The position numbers and the translations under genes were made by a program. The notes under the pieces were generated by a model. It ran no database searches, was not told where the DNA came from, and worked only from the letters and a program-made list of their open reading frames with translations. From contig DASYZB010000150.1 of NCBI GenBank assembly GCA_035946615.1, positions 1 through 64,000 of the forward strand: DNA of 64,000 nt, written 5' to 3'. Position 1 is the first letter of the stretch. The number at the start of each line of letters is the position of its first letter. This document shows positions 35,824 to 44,909 of this stretch, in pieces. The stretch is from Verrucomicrobiia bacterium. GTDB lineage: Bacteria; Verrucomicrobiota; Verrucomicrobiia; Limisphaerales; UBA8199.

Positions 35824-38606
35824 TGAAGATCAAACGCCTCACCGAAGACAGCCTGGTGGCGCGCGCCCTGGTTTGGCTCGCCGGGGCTTTGTTCCGCCGG
35901 CGCTGGCTTTTTGTCTATCCCCAATTGGCCCTGTTCGTCTTGTGCGTCGGCTATACGGTCAAAAATCTCCAGTTCGATACCAGCCGCAGCAACCTCGTCG
36001 GCGCTAATAAAAAATACCACCAGAACTTTCTCCGCTTCAAAAAGGAGTTCCCCACCCAGGACGACCTCGTGGTGGTGGTCGAGAGTGAGGACCCGGACAA
36101 GAACCGCCAGTTCGTCGAGCGCTTGGGCGCCAAGCTCGAAGCCGACACCAAGAGCTTTCACGATGTCTTTTACAAAGGCGACCTCAAGATGCTCGGCTCC
36201 AAGGCCCTCCTCTTTGTCCCCGAAACCGACCTCGCCGACCTGAAAAAGACCCTCATCGATTATCGGCCCTTTATCCAGAAGTTCACCCACACCACAAACC
36301 TGGTCTCGCTCTTTAGCATGATCAACACCCAGTTCCGCACCGCTAAACGCGAGCAGGACGCCGATACGGAGTCCATGATCAAGGCCTTTCCCGCCTTGGA
36401 ACGCATCGTCTCTGAAGCCAGCGCTTCTCTCCTCCGGCCCGGCACCCCCCCCTCTCCCGGAATTAACGCCCTCTTTAGCCCCGGCGAAGATGCCGAACAG
36501 CAGATTTACATCACCTTTGCCAAAGGAAAAATTTACCTCGTCACGGCCCAAGCCCCACGGGACGAACTCAACGCCCAGGCCGTCGAGCGCCTCCGGGAGC
36601 TGGTCGCTCAAACCCAAGTCGAAGTCCCCGGCCTCAACGTCGGCATCACGGGCGAGCCCGTCCTCGAACACGATGAAATGGCCCAGTCGGAGAAGGACAC
36701 CACCGTGGCCAGTATCGTGTCGCTGCTGGCTTGCGCCCTGATTTTCATCTACGGCTATCAGGAGACTGGACGCCCCGTGAAGGCCACCCTCTGCTTGATT
36801 ATCGGGCTGGGCTATACCTTGGCCTTCGCCACACTCGCTGTCGGCCATCTCAATATTCTGACGATTACCTTTGTCCCCATTCTAATCGGCCTGGCTATCG
36901 ATTACGGCGTCCATCTCATCTCGCGCTACGAGGAGGAATTGCGCAAGGGCCGCTCCGACCACGCCGCCTTGGTCAAGGCCATGGTTTATACCGGGCAAGG
37001 CATCTTTACCGGCGCCTTTACCACCGCCGGCGCCTTCCTGGCCATGGCCTTTACCGATTTTAAGGGTATCCAGGAGATGGGCATCATCTGCGGCGGCGGC
37101 TTGCTGGTCTGTCTCATTCCCATGATGACCATCTTGCCGGTGCTCTTGCTCAGGGGAAAACAAAACGTCATCGATCAGGAACACCCGCAGCTCGCTGAAC
37201 GCCGGGCCCGCATCGAGAACCTGTGGCTCCAGCGCCCCGTCCTCGTTACCGCCATCACCCTGGCCTTGTGCATCGCCGCTGCTACCCAGCTTCACAAGGT
37301 CTATTTCGATTATGACCTGCTCCACATGCAAAGCGCGGGGCTCCCCGCCGTCGTCTTCGAGCAAAAGCTGATTGATTCGGCTGATAAATCCGTCCTGTTC
37401 GGCGCCGTCATCGCCTCCAATCTCCAGCAGGCTGTTACTCTCGAGGAGCAAATCAAGAAACTCCCTTCCGTCGCCAACGTCGAATCCATTGCCTCCTTAT
37501 TAACCGAGGACCAGTCGCGCAAACTCGCTATCATCGGCGACATCAAGGCTGCCCTGGCCGGCATCTCTTTCTCTCCCCCTGACACCTCGCCAGCGGATGT
37601 TCCCGAGCTAAGCCGCACCCTCTATTATCTCTCAGGCTACCTCGGCGCCGCTTACGACGATGTCCAAAACGACCAGCCCACCCTGGCTAAAGAGCTTCTT
37701 TCTCTCAAGGACGCCATCGGCCAGTTCCGCAAAGAGATGCTCAGCGACGATGTCGCCAGCCTTGAAAACCCTGCCCTAAAGCTGGCTTCCTTTCAACAGG
37801 CCCTGTTCAACGATGTCCGTCAGACCTTCGAGGCGCTCAAGGCCCAGGACAACAGCGCGCGCCTCCGGGTCCAGGACCTGCCTCAATCCCTGCGCGACCG
37901 CTTCATCGGTGTCACCGGCAAGTACCTCCTCATGGTCTATCCCAAAAAGGATGTGTGGCAGCGGCCCAACCAAAAGGAGTTTATCGAGCAGTTGCAGGCC
38001 GTGTACCCCAATGTCACCGGGACACCCGTGCAGCTTTTTTATTACACCGACCTCCTTAAACGCAGTTACGAGGAAGCGGCTCGCTATTCTCTGCTCGCCA
38101 TTGTCATCCTGGTCTTGATCCACTTCCGGAGCCCGCTCTCATTGGCCCTGACCTTGGTCCCGGTTGGCGTCGGATTTTTGTGGCTTGGCGGCCTCATGGG
38201 TGTCCTCGGTGTGCCACTCAACCCCGCCAATATTATGACTCTGCCATTGGTCATCGGCATCGGGGTCACAAACGGCATCCACATCCTCAACCGTTATGCC
38301 GAGGAGCAAACCCCAAACATCCTTGCCCGAAGCACAGGTAAAGCCGTTCTCGTCTCGGGTTTGACAGCCATCGCCGGCTTTGGCAGCTTGATTTTAGCCA
38401 AACATCAGGGCATTCAAAGCCTCGGTTACGTCATGGCTGCCGGCTTGGCCACTTGTATGGTTGCCGGCCTGACTTTTCTGCCTGCTTTATTAAATCTGCT
38501 GACAAGGCAACCGCAGGAGACAAAACGACCCAGTGTCAACAATGCACGATCGACACCGGGTCGAGAGGAACCGAGGTCTAAAACCTCAAGTATGAGAATA
38601 GATTAG
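35823..38606 (+). CDS. RND-superfamily (MMPL/HpnN-like) exporter
   Basis: A 927-residue transporter with a first membrane helix near residue 30, two long periplasmic loops and two groups of five or six helices (around residues 285-430 and 755-900), the usual RND layout. Conserved sites include GLAIDYGVHLISRYEEE and GIGVTNGIHILNRYAEE, corresponding to the proton-relay helix. The layout resembles HpnN, the hopanoid exporter, but no hopanoid-synthesis gene is near, so substrate and name are uncertain. It follows yebC with a one-base overlap. The coding strand is strongly C-rich. A hairpin pairing GACCC-GTGTC with GACAC-GGGTC lies near the 3' end (38529-38563). Confidence 0.85.
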   Translation: MKIKRLTEDSLVARALVWLAGALFRRRWLFVYPQLALFVLCVGYTVKNLQFDTSRSNLVGANKKYHQNFLRFKKEFPTQDDLVVVVESEDPDKNRQFVERLGAKLEADTKSFHDVFYKGDLKMLGSKALLFVPETDLADLKKTLIDYRPFIQKFTHTTNLVSLFSMINTQFRTAKREQDADTESMIKAFPALERIVSEASASLLRPGTPPSPGINALFSPGEDAEQQIYITFAKGKIYLVTAQAPRDELNAQAVERLRELVAQTQVEVPGLNVGITGEPVLEHDEMAQSEKDTTVASIVSLLACALIFIYGYQETGRPVKATLCLIIGLGYTLAFATLAVGHLNILTITFVPILIGLAIDYGVHLISRYEEELRKGRSDHAALVKAMVYTGQGIFTGAFTTAGAFLAMAFTDFKGIQEMGIICGGGLLVCLIPMMTILPVLLLRGKQNVIDQEHPQLAERRARIENLWLQRPVLVTAITLALCIAAATQLHKVYFDYDLLHMQSAGLPAVVFEQKLIDSADKSVLFGAVIASNLQQAVTLEEQIKKLPSVANVESIASLLTEDQSRKLAIIGDIKAALAGISFSPPDTSPADVPELSRTLYYLSGYLGAAYDDVQNDQPTLAKELLSLKDAIGQFRKEMLSDDVASLENPALKLASFQQALFNDVRQTFEALKAQDNSARLRVQDLPQSLRDRFIGVTGKYLLMVYPKKDVWQRPNQKEFIEQLQAVYPNVTGTPVQLFYYTDLLKRSYEEAARYSLLAIVILVLIHFRSPLSLALTLVPVGVGFLWLGGLMGVLGVPLNPANIMTLPLVIGIGVTNGIHILNRYAEEQTPNILARSTGKAVLVSGLTAIAGFGSLILAKHQGIQSLGYVMAAGLATCMVAGLTFLPALLNLLTRQPQETKRPSVNNARSTPGREEPRSKTSSMRID

Positions 38607-38668
38607 GCAAACGCGTGTTTTTGTCAATTTTGAAATGAAATGGGCGGTTTTCTACCCAAAAACGAGTA

Positions 38669-38684
38669 GCGATAACGTTATCGC
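38669..38684. promoter_or_regulatory. 16-base perfect palindrome, possible operator
   Basis: GCGATAACGTTATCGC lies 49 bases upstream of the gene at 38733. Central CG and symmetric arms resemble operators of LacI/GalR-type regulators, but no such regulator is seen. Confidence 0.4.
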
Positions 38685-38732
38685 AAACGGGCTGTTGCAG
38701 GCCAAAGACTCGATTCCATCGAAGGCCGTTCG

Positions 38733-40265
38733 ATGAATGGCCCGGCGACGGATTGCCTATCCGCGATACAGCGGTGTGCCAGTCGGCACTACGGGAGCAG
38801 GTTGGTGCGGCGACAGGCCTTATCAGGCGCCTTATCTTTGATGGCCGGCTGGAGCCTTTGCCTCCTGTTCCTGATCGCCTGCCCCCCAGGTTGGGCTTGG
38901 GGTCAGGACCCCCTCCAAGCCGGGCCCTTATTCGATGATTCTAAACTAACTCTCGATTCCGGTTACCGCACTGAAGTTCTGGGCCCCTTGTTCTATCACC
39001 AGCAAAAGGAGTCTGAAAGTACCTGGGCTTTGCCTCCCCTGCTTTCGTACACCCGGGACCCTGCCATCGACCTCACCGAATTCGACTTTTTCTATCCAAT
39101 CCTGACATACGATCGCTACGGCGAGCAGTACCGCTGGCAATTCTTCCAGGTATTGAGCTTCGCCAGCGGCCCGTCGCCCAACGAGCCTCTCAGAAGGCGT
39201 GTTACCCTGTTCCCCCTCTACTTTCAGCAACGGTCATCGGACCCGGCGGAGGATTACACCGCGTTGGCCCCCTTTTATGGCCACCTCAAGCATCGCCTCT
39301 TTAAAGACGAAATATTCTTTGTGATGTTCCCGTTCTTTTCAGAAACAAAGAAGAAAGGGGTTGTGACCGACAATTATGTTTATCCCTTTTTCGATTTGCA
39401 TCACGGACCGGGCCTGAAGGGGTGGCAGTTCTGGCCAGTCGTCGGCCACGAGCACAAAACTGTCACCACCGTCACCAACGGCTTCAATGAAACCCAAACC
39501 GTCGCCGGATTCGACCATCTCTTCGTTTTGTGGCCCATTTTCTTTAATAATCATGACGGCATCGGGACGAACAATCCCGTTTGGCAACAAGCCGTCCTGC
39601 CCCTCTACAGCTTTGAACGCTCCCCCCGCCGCGACTCGACCACCGTCCTGTGGCCCTTCTTCTCGCATGTCGATGATCGTGAGAAAGAGTATCGCGAGTG
39701 GGACGCCCCCTGGCCCTTAGTCGTGTTTGCCCACGGCAAAGGCAAAACCACCCACCGGGTCTGGCCGCTCTTCAGCCGCGCCCACAGCCCCACCCTGGAG
39801 GATAATTTTTATCTCTGGCCTGTTTACAAATACAACCGCGCCAACCTGCCGCCCCTGGACCGGCGCCGGACGCGCCTTTTCTTTTTCCTCTACTCGAACA
39901 CCCTCGATCGGAATACCGAGACCCACTCCGGGCATCGCTCCGTTTATCTCTGGCCCTTCTTCATTCGCGACCGCGATTTCAACGGCAATTCCCGCTTGCA
40001 GGTCTTTGCGCCACTCGAGCCCTTCGTTCTGGGCAGTCACAAAATCAAGCGCGATTATTCACCCTTATGGTCGGTTTGGCTGGCCGAGAAAGACCCGCGC
40101 AGCGGCGCGTCGAGCCAATCGTTGCTATGGAATTTGTACCGTCACCGGACGGACCGGAACTCAAAAGAGGTTTCCGTCTTCTTCGGCCTCTATCAGTCCC
40201 ATTCGGACGCGCGAGGAAAGCGAACCAAGCTCTTTTTCATCCCGCTTTCGCGGCAGCCCCGATAG
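38733..40265 (+). CDS. Unknown exported repeat protein with W-P-F/F motifs
   Basis: A 510-residue protein. An uncleaved or long signal segment lies near residues 30-58 (GALSLMAGWSLCLLFLIAC). After it come about ten imperfect repeats carrying LPLYSF, LWPFF, FPLYF, VYPFF or VLWPIFFNN, alternating with polar loops. This is a strand-rich pattern that could form a barrel or an outer-membrane-associated sheet. Aromatic and Pro residues recur every 40 residues or so. I do not recognise the family by name. It lies 126 bases after the RND exporter, so it may be its outer-membrane partner; that is inference. The base composition is C-rich like the exporter. Confidence 0.7.
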   Translation: MNGPATDCLSAIQRCASRHYGSRLVRRQALSGALSLMAGWSLCLLFLIACPPGWAWGQDPLQAGPLFDDSKLTLDSGYRTEVLGPLFYHQQKESESTWALPPLLSYTRDPAIDLTEFDFFYPILTYDRYGEQYRWQFFQVLSFASGPSPNEPLRRRVTLFPLYFQQRSSDPAEDYTALAPFYGHLKHRLFKDEIFFVMFPFFSETKKKGVVTDNYVYPFFDLHHGPGLKGWQFWPVVGHEHKTVTTVTNGFNETQTVAGFDHLFVLWPIFFNNHDGIGTNNPVWQQAVLPLYSFERSPRRDSTTVLWPFFSHVDDREKEYREWDAPWPLVVFAHGKGKTTHRVWPLFSRAHSPTLEDNFYLWPVYKYNRANLPPLDRRRTRLFFFLYSNTLDRNTETHSGHRSVYLWPFFIRDRDFNGNSRLQVFAPLEPFVLGSHKIKRDYSPLWSVWLAEKDPRSGASSQSLLWNLYRHRTDRNSKEVSVFFGLYQSHSDARGKRTKLFFIPLSRQPR

Positions 40266-40291
40266 TTTAGCCGAACGTCCCCAAATCCGCG

Positions 40292-40455
40292 CGCCAGCGT
40301 CGTGGACTGAGGCCAGTCCTCTAGCGCTTTTGGGACTAACCTTGCGCTCAAGGTTCCCCCCCGCGTTTGGACTCGTATTTGAGTGGGTGGAAATGGTGGG
40401 AACGGTAAGACATCCCAAAGCGGCAGAGGACTGGCGCAGTCCAAGACGCTTCGCG
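40292..40455. repeat. Paired inverted repeat element (family B), copy 2
   Basis: The block 40292-40334 (AGCGTCGTGGACTGAGG, CCAGTCCTCTAGCGCTTTT) is followed by its inverted version at 40411-40455 (AAGCGGCAGAGGACTGG, CGCAGTCCAAGACGCTT). The element fills the spacer 40266-40484. It matches 12161-12300 in both halves. Confidence 0.75.
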
Positions 40456-40484
40456 TTTACCTGGCTTTGCGCTTCAACTCCAGC

Positions 40485-42815
40485 CTACCGGCGCAAACGG
40501 TAGAAGCGCGAGGATGCGAGGTTCGTCTCGGTGACGACCTCCAAACTGTTCGAGACCACCGGCAAGCTCACCACGTTTGACCAGAAGTAGCCGGCGGCCA
40601 CCCCGCTTTCGGATTGCAGAACAAAATGAATGAAATTAGTCGGCCAGGAAAGGCGCACCAGTTGATTTGTTGCCACGCTGACCGACAGCAGCGGCATGAC
40701 ACTGGTTGTGATGGTCGCTATATTGTTGGCCGGCACCGGGTCCGTATAGTCGCTCCCGACACTGCCGCCATCCACCAGCGTCTCCGCCACAGGCGGCGAG
40801 ATGGACAGCGTCACGGTTGCCGCCCCCCCATTGGGTATGGCGCCCAGGCTGGCCAGGATTGGATTGCCCGTCGTGCTGACGCTCCCCTGGGATGTGGTTG
40901 CGGAGTTCAGCTCGGCCCCAGCCGGCAGAGTGTTGGTGAGTTGGACATTGGGCGCGTCGTAAGGCCCCTGGTTTACGACAATCAATGTGTACACCAGGTT
41001 GCTGCCCATCGGCACCGGGTCGGGGGCGTCGGTAATGCTCAACCGCAAATCACTTGTATAATCCAAAACGAAATCCGCCGCGCTGCTATTGGCGCCGCCG
41101 GGCGCTTCGACGGTTATCGGGCCTGTCTGCGCCCCGCCAGGGACCACCGCAACTATCTGCCCGTTATTCACCGAATTTATCTTCCCGCTCACGCCGCTGA
41201 ACCGCACGGCAGTCGCCCCGAGAAAATTTGTTCCGTTGATTGTGACCAGAGTTCCTGGCAAGCCGTGAGTCGGATTGAATCCGCTGATAATCGGCGGCAC
41301 ATAGAACAAATTGGCGCTGGCGGCGGAACCTGCGGGCGTGGTGATGGAAATGGGGCCGGTAGTAACGCCCGCGGGCACTGTTGCGCCGGCGGTCGTGTTG
41401 TTGGTTACGGTAAAAGCTGCGGCAGCGCCGTTAAAGGACACAGCCGTCGCTCCAATAAAGTTCTGGCCTGTGATCTTGATACGCGTGCCAAGCGGCCCAT
41501 TCGTCGGGCTAAATACGCTGACAATGGCAGGCAGGAAAAAGTTGCTCGAGCTGGTGCTGCTGCCGTCAATGGTGGAAACGGTAATAGGCCCGGTGGTCGC
41601 CCCTGCGGGAACCAAGGCCGTGAGCTGACCGAATGTGATGCCGCTGATCGAACCAGAGGGCACCGGCGTGCCGTTGAAACTCACCGCGAGATTCGCGGCG
41701 TTGAAATTCGCGCCGGTGATTGTCACCCTCAAACCGACCGCTCCAAAGGAAGGGCTAAACCCGAAAATGGAGGGCTGCACGACAAAATTATTCGTCGAGA
41801 AAGTCGAAAAGGAGGGCGTGGTGACGCGGATGAGTCCCGTGGTGGCTCCGCCCGGCACAGCGGCGTGGATGCTGTTGTTATTGAGAACCGTGTAATTGCT
41901 CGAAGCCGTCCCATTAAACCTCACGGCTGTGGCGCCTAAAAAGTTAGAACCGCTAATTGTTATCTCGGTCCCGGCCCGCCCATTTGCCGGAGTAAAACTC
42001 GTGATGGCCGGAGGCACAAAAAAGTTAGAGCTGGTAACAAAGTTACCCAAGGGCGAATTGACCGCTATGGGCCCGGTGGTGACTCCGCCCGGGGCATTGA
42101 CCTGGACCTGGGTGTCCGAACGGACTGCAAAACCGGCGCCCGCAACTCCGTTAAAAGTGGCGCCGGTCGCGCCGGTGAAATGCATCCCGCTGATGAACAC
42201 CTGCTGGCCTGCGGTTCCCATTGCAGGCGAAAAACCGGTAATAAACGGCCCCGGCCCCACCACCGTAAACGCGGTCGGGCTGTTAGTGGTCCCAGTTGCG
42301 CTGGTGACTCGCAGAAGCCCGTTCGTCGCGCCATACGGCACATGGACATCAATCGAGGTGCCGTCCGCACTCACGACCGCATCACTCGAAGCCACGCCGT
42401 TGAAACTTACCCCCTTGGGTGCTGTCCCTGCAAAATGGACTCCGCTAATGCTTACCAGGTCATTGGTGGCGCCGTAGCCCGGCGAAAAACCCGAAATATA
42501 GGGACCCGGGCCGACAGCAAGAAAGTCATCGGCGGTGTAGGCGGAACCGCCCGGGCCTTGAATGCCGATGGGTCCGGTTGTGGTATTAGCTGGCACATAA
42601 ACAGTCATCGAGCTGTCGCTGCTGATGAACTGGACGCTCGCTTGCTTTCCATTCCAAAAATAAATAGAGACCCCGCTGGTGAACCCGCTCCCAATCAGCG
42701 TGATGAGGTCCCCCGGCGCGCCGGCGGTGGGCGTAAAGCTGGTGATGGTCTGAGCGCCCAGCGGTCTCAGAGCCAGTGTCAATAAAAACCCCCAGCATGC
42801 AACGGAACGATTCAT
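40485..42815 (-). CDS. Surface protein with seven IPT/TIG repeats and a DUF11-like domain
   Basis: A 776-residue secreted protein. The signal peptide ends near residue 22 (LGAQ). Then come seven IPT/TIG immunoglobulin-like repeats, recognisable by their starts ITSFTPTAG, ISGFSPGYG, ITGFSPAMG, ITSFTPANG, IFGFSPSFG, VSVFSPTNG, ISGFNPTHG, each about 78-90 residues. After these lies a DUF11-like Ig domain (DAPDPVPMGSNLVYTLIVVNQGP) and a C-terminal domain with aromatic residues ending in FYRL, a common Verrucomicrobial secretion tail. Expected on the cell surface, probably binding carbohydrate or another protein. No enzymatic part is seen. Confidence 0.88.
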   Translation of the reverse strand: MNRSVACWGFLLTLALRPLGAQTITSFTPTAGAPGDLITLIGSGFTSGVSIYFWNGKQASVQFISSDSSMTVYVPANTTTGPIGIQGPGGSAYTADDFLAVGPGPYISGFSPGYGATNDLVSISGVHFAGTAPKGVSFNGVASSDAVVSADGTSIDVHVPYGATNGLLRVTSATGTTNSPTAFTVVGPGPFITGFSPAMGTAGQQVFISGMHFTGATGATFNGVAGAGFAVRSDTQVQVNAPGGVTTGPIAVNSPLGNFVTSSNFFVPPAITSFTPANGRAGTEITISGSNFLGATAVRFNGTASSNYTVLNNNSIHAAVPGGATTGLIRVTTPSFSTFSTNNFVVQPSIFGFSPSFGAVGLRVTITGANFNAANLAVSFNGTPVPSGSISGITFGQLTALVPAGATTGPITVSTIDGSSTSSSNFFLPAIVSVFSPTNGPLGTRIKITGQNFIGATAVSFNGAAAAFTVTNNTTAGATVPAGVTTGPISITTPAGSAASANLFYVPPIISGFNPTHGLPGTLVTINGTNFLGATAVRFSGVSGKINSVNNGQIVAVVPGGAQTGPITVEAPGGANSSAADFVLDYTSDLRLSITDAPDPVPMGSNLVYTLIVVNQGPYDAPNVQLTNTLPAGAELNSATTSQGSVSTTGNPILASLGAIPNGGAATVTLSISPPVAETLVDGGSVGSDYTDPVPANNIATITTSVMPLLSVSVATNQLVRLSWPTNFIHFVLQSESGVAAGYFWSNVVSLPVVSNSLEVVTETNLASSRFYRLRR

Positions 42816-42986
42816 CTATTCTCTTCTCAATCTGGCGGCGTGCCTACCGGTACAGCGCCGCGCGGATTCCTCACGGCAAGGCTCGACACCGGTTAAATCA
42901 TTGAGGGCTGATTATATAAGGGCCACAGGCCAAAAGCAATCAGCATTGCCTGGGATGTGACCGCATCCTATCCTGGGGGGACGCAC

Positions 42987-43694
42987 ATGGTCCGCCTCGT
43001 CTTATTTGACATTGATGGCACCCTGGTCCGCACGGGCGGAGCAGGGGTCAAGGCGTTCGCCAAGGTCTTCGCAACCGAATTCGGAGCTACTGACGGATTC
43101 GAGCAGTTAAAATTCGCCGGCCGGACCGATGTCAGCCTCGTGCGCGAGTTCTTCAGCTTTCACGAGATAGCCCCGACTCGAGCGAATTTCGAGCGGTTCT
43201 TCGAGCAGTATGTATTTTGGCTGGACCAAATCTTGCGAGAGAGCAAAACGGGGGTCTGCCCGGGCGTTCGGGAACTGTTACATGGGTTGAAGGGCCTGCC
43301 TCAACCACCTCTGCTCGGGCTGTTGACGGGCAATATCCGGCTGGGGGCGGAGATCAAATTGCGCCACTTCCAGCTTTGGGACCTGTTCGAAACCGGGGCA
43401 TTTGCGGATGATCACGAGGACCGCGATCAAATCGCGGTGGTTGCCCGCCAGCGCGGATGCCGGCTCCTGAACGAGGACTTGCGCAATGAGCAGGTCCTGG
43501 TAATTGGCGATACACCTTTGGATATACGCTGCGCACGGGCCATCGGAGCCCAGGTGCTCGCGGTGGCCACCGGCGGCGCCAGCCTGGACGAGCTGAAGAG
43601 GCATCAGCCCGATTGGATTGTGGCAGACCTGAGAAGAATAGAGCCGATCGAAATTGTCAGCCAACCGAACACCTCCCCCGTCCTGAGGGGGTAA
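42987..43694 (+). CDS. HAD-superfamily hydrolase
   Basis: A 235-residue phosphatase of the HAD superfamily (phosphoglycolate-phosphatase-like). D8 and D10 in FDIDGT are the nucleophile and general acid, GLLTGN is motif II, and QVLVIGDTPLDIRCARAIGA with D-x4-D is motif IV. A helical cap lies between motifs I and II. The substrate is unknown. The frame extends to 42957, but ATG 42987 starts the motif at the right distance. Confidence 0.9.
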   Translation: MVRLVLFDIDGTLVRTGGAGVKAFAKVFATEFGATDGFEQLKFAGRTDVSLVREFFSFHEIAPTRANFERFFEQYVFWLDQILRESKTGVCPGVRELLHGLKGLPQPPLLGLLTGNIRLGAEIKLRHFQLWDLFETGAFADDHEDRDQIAVVARQRGCRLLNEDLRNEQVLVIGDTPLDIRCARAIGAQVLAVATGGASLDELKRHQPDWIVADLRRIEPIEIVSQPNTSPVLRG

Positions 43695-43822
43695 ACTGTT
43701 CAATTGGGAACGGAATGAAAATCAAGCAGCGGAGGCTGAAGCGCCCTGATCCCGTTGATTCAGCTCTCCGCTACCCGAAAAGGGCTGGCGGACGGGAAAC
43801 GAACCCGGTCCGCTGCTGTGTG

Positions 43823-44611
43823 TTAGTGTCCGCTGCTGGAACCTGGGGTCGAGCTGCTTCCTTGGGAGCCGCTGCTACCAGGATAGCTCGAGCTGCTTCC
43901 GCTGGTTCCTCCAGGAGACTCGGCTGCGCCGGTCGCGGCGCCGGGCGTCATCCCGAAGTACGAGAAGATGCTATGACGCCAGCTTGGCTGGGAGATATCC
44001 GGCCAGTTAGCCTGGCTGAATGAAGGAGCGGATTGCAGTTTGCTGGTATCGCCCGCAAACACGAAGGTTGTCTGGGCGCCCGCAGTCCCGCTCGTTACAG
44101 TCGTGCTGGTAGCTCCTGCGGCACTGGAAGGCCGCAACAAGGGCCATGGGACGGCGACGAGTTTCTCACCTGATGTTGAGGTTGAACTGGTCGCGCCCGA
44201 TGTGCTCGTTGATCCCGGAGCGCCCGCAGCGGCCGGAGCGCCCGCAGCGCCCGTTTCAGCCGAGGCATTGAGGGAGATGACCGCGAAATCAATCCGGCCA
44301 GAAGCGGGATTGATCAGGACATCATTAATGGTCCCGAGAGTCTGGCCGGAGGCGCCGTTCACCTGGGCGCCGGTCAATTGACTGGCCCGCTGTTCCGGGC
44401 CGCTCATGGCCCCCATGCGATGATGCATGCCTTGCCAACCTGCCTGGCTGCTGGACGATCCGCCATAATTTTGCGAGGAACCGCCGCTGGCACCGGGGTT
44501 GCCACTGCTGGTGGAATTGCCCGTCGATGGCTCGGTTGAACCTTGCCCTTGCGCCTGCCAAACCACGCATGCGGCGCACAATGCGACAATACTGAGTAAT
44601 TTCTTTCTCAT
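43823..44611 (-). CDS. Secreted PRC-barrel protein with low-complexity tail
   Basis: A 262-residue protein. A signal peptide (LLSIVALCAACVVWQAQG) is followed by a Ser/Gly/Asn-rich linker. A PRC-barrel-like core follows (RASQLTGAQVNGASGQTLGTINDVLINPASGRIDFAVISLN), then Ser/Gly/Ala-rich segments and a compact domain with ISQPSWRHSIFSYFG. The C-terminal 40 residues are almost only Gly, Ser, Pro. PRC barrels often bind proteins or RNA; the secreted ones are of unknown role. No neighbour points to a function. Confidence 0.8.
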   Translation of the reverse strand: MRKKLLSIVALCAACVVWQAQGQGSTEPSTGNSTSSGNPGASGGSSQNYGGSSSSQAGWQGMHHRMGAMSGPEQRASQLTGAQVNGASGQTLGTINDVLINPASGRIDFAVISLNASAETGAAGAPAAAGAPGSTSTSGATSSTSTSGEKLVAVPWPLLRPSSAAGATSTTVTSGTAGAQTTFVFAGDTSKLQSAPSFSQANWPDISQPSWRHSIFSYFGMTPGAATGAAESPGGTSGSSSSYPGSSGSQGSSSTPGSSSGH

Positions 44612-44909
44612 AAACCTGCCTTTCTTACTGTTTGAGTTGAAGTAAAAGCGACACCACTCAGCGCCGTTTTTTTAACGATGTGAGAATCTAAACCGCGAGG
44701 CTCAGGTCACAATGGGGACAAGACCGTAGGGTGGAGGAATTTCCAAGCTCGATGCGCCAGTTTAGTGGAACATCTCCCTTTGTCGGAAACTTTGTCGGAA
44801 ACTTGTCAAAGCCAAACCTGTAAGCGTTGCTCGCTCTTCCCACTCTCTCCTTCGCAAGAGTAGAGGGGCCGGGAGAGGACCCTCGCCGTAGTCTTAGTAG
44901 CGCTGGCTC

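Noticed and set aside
35775-36848. 357-codon minus-strand frame opposite the RND exporter
   Set aside because: High-GC shadow frame; the plus strand codes for clear RND motifs.
40614-41939. 441-codon plus-strand frame opposite the IPT/TIG gene
   Set aside because: It is a repetitive shadow of the IPT repeats and has no motif of its own.
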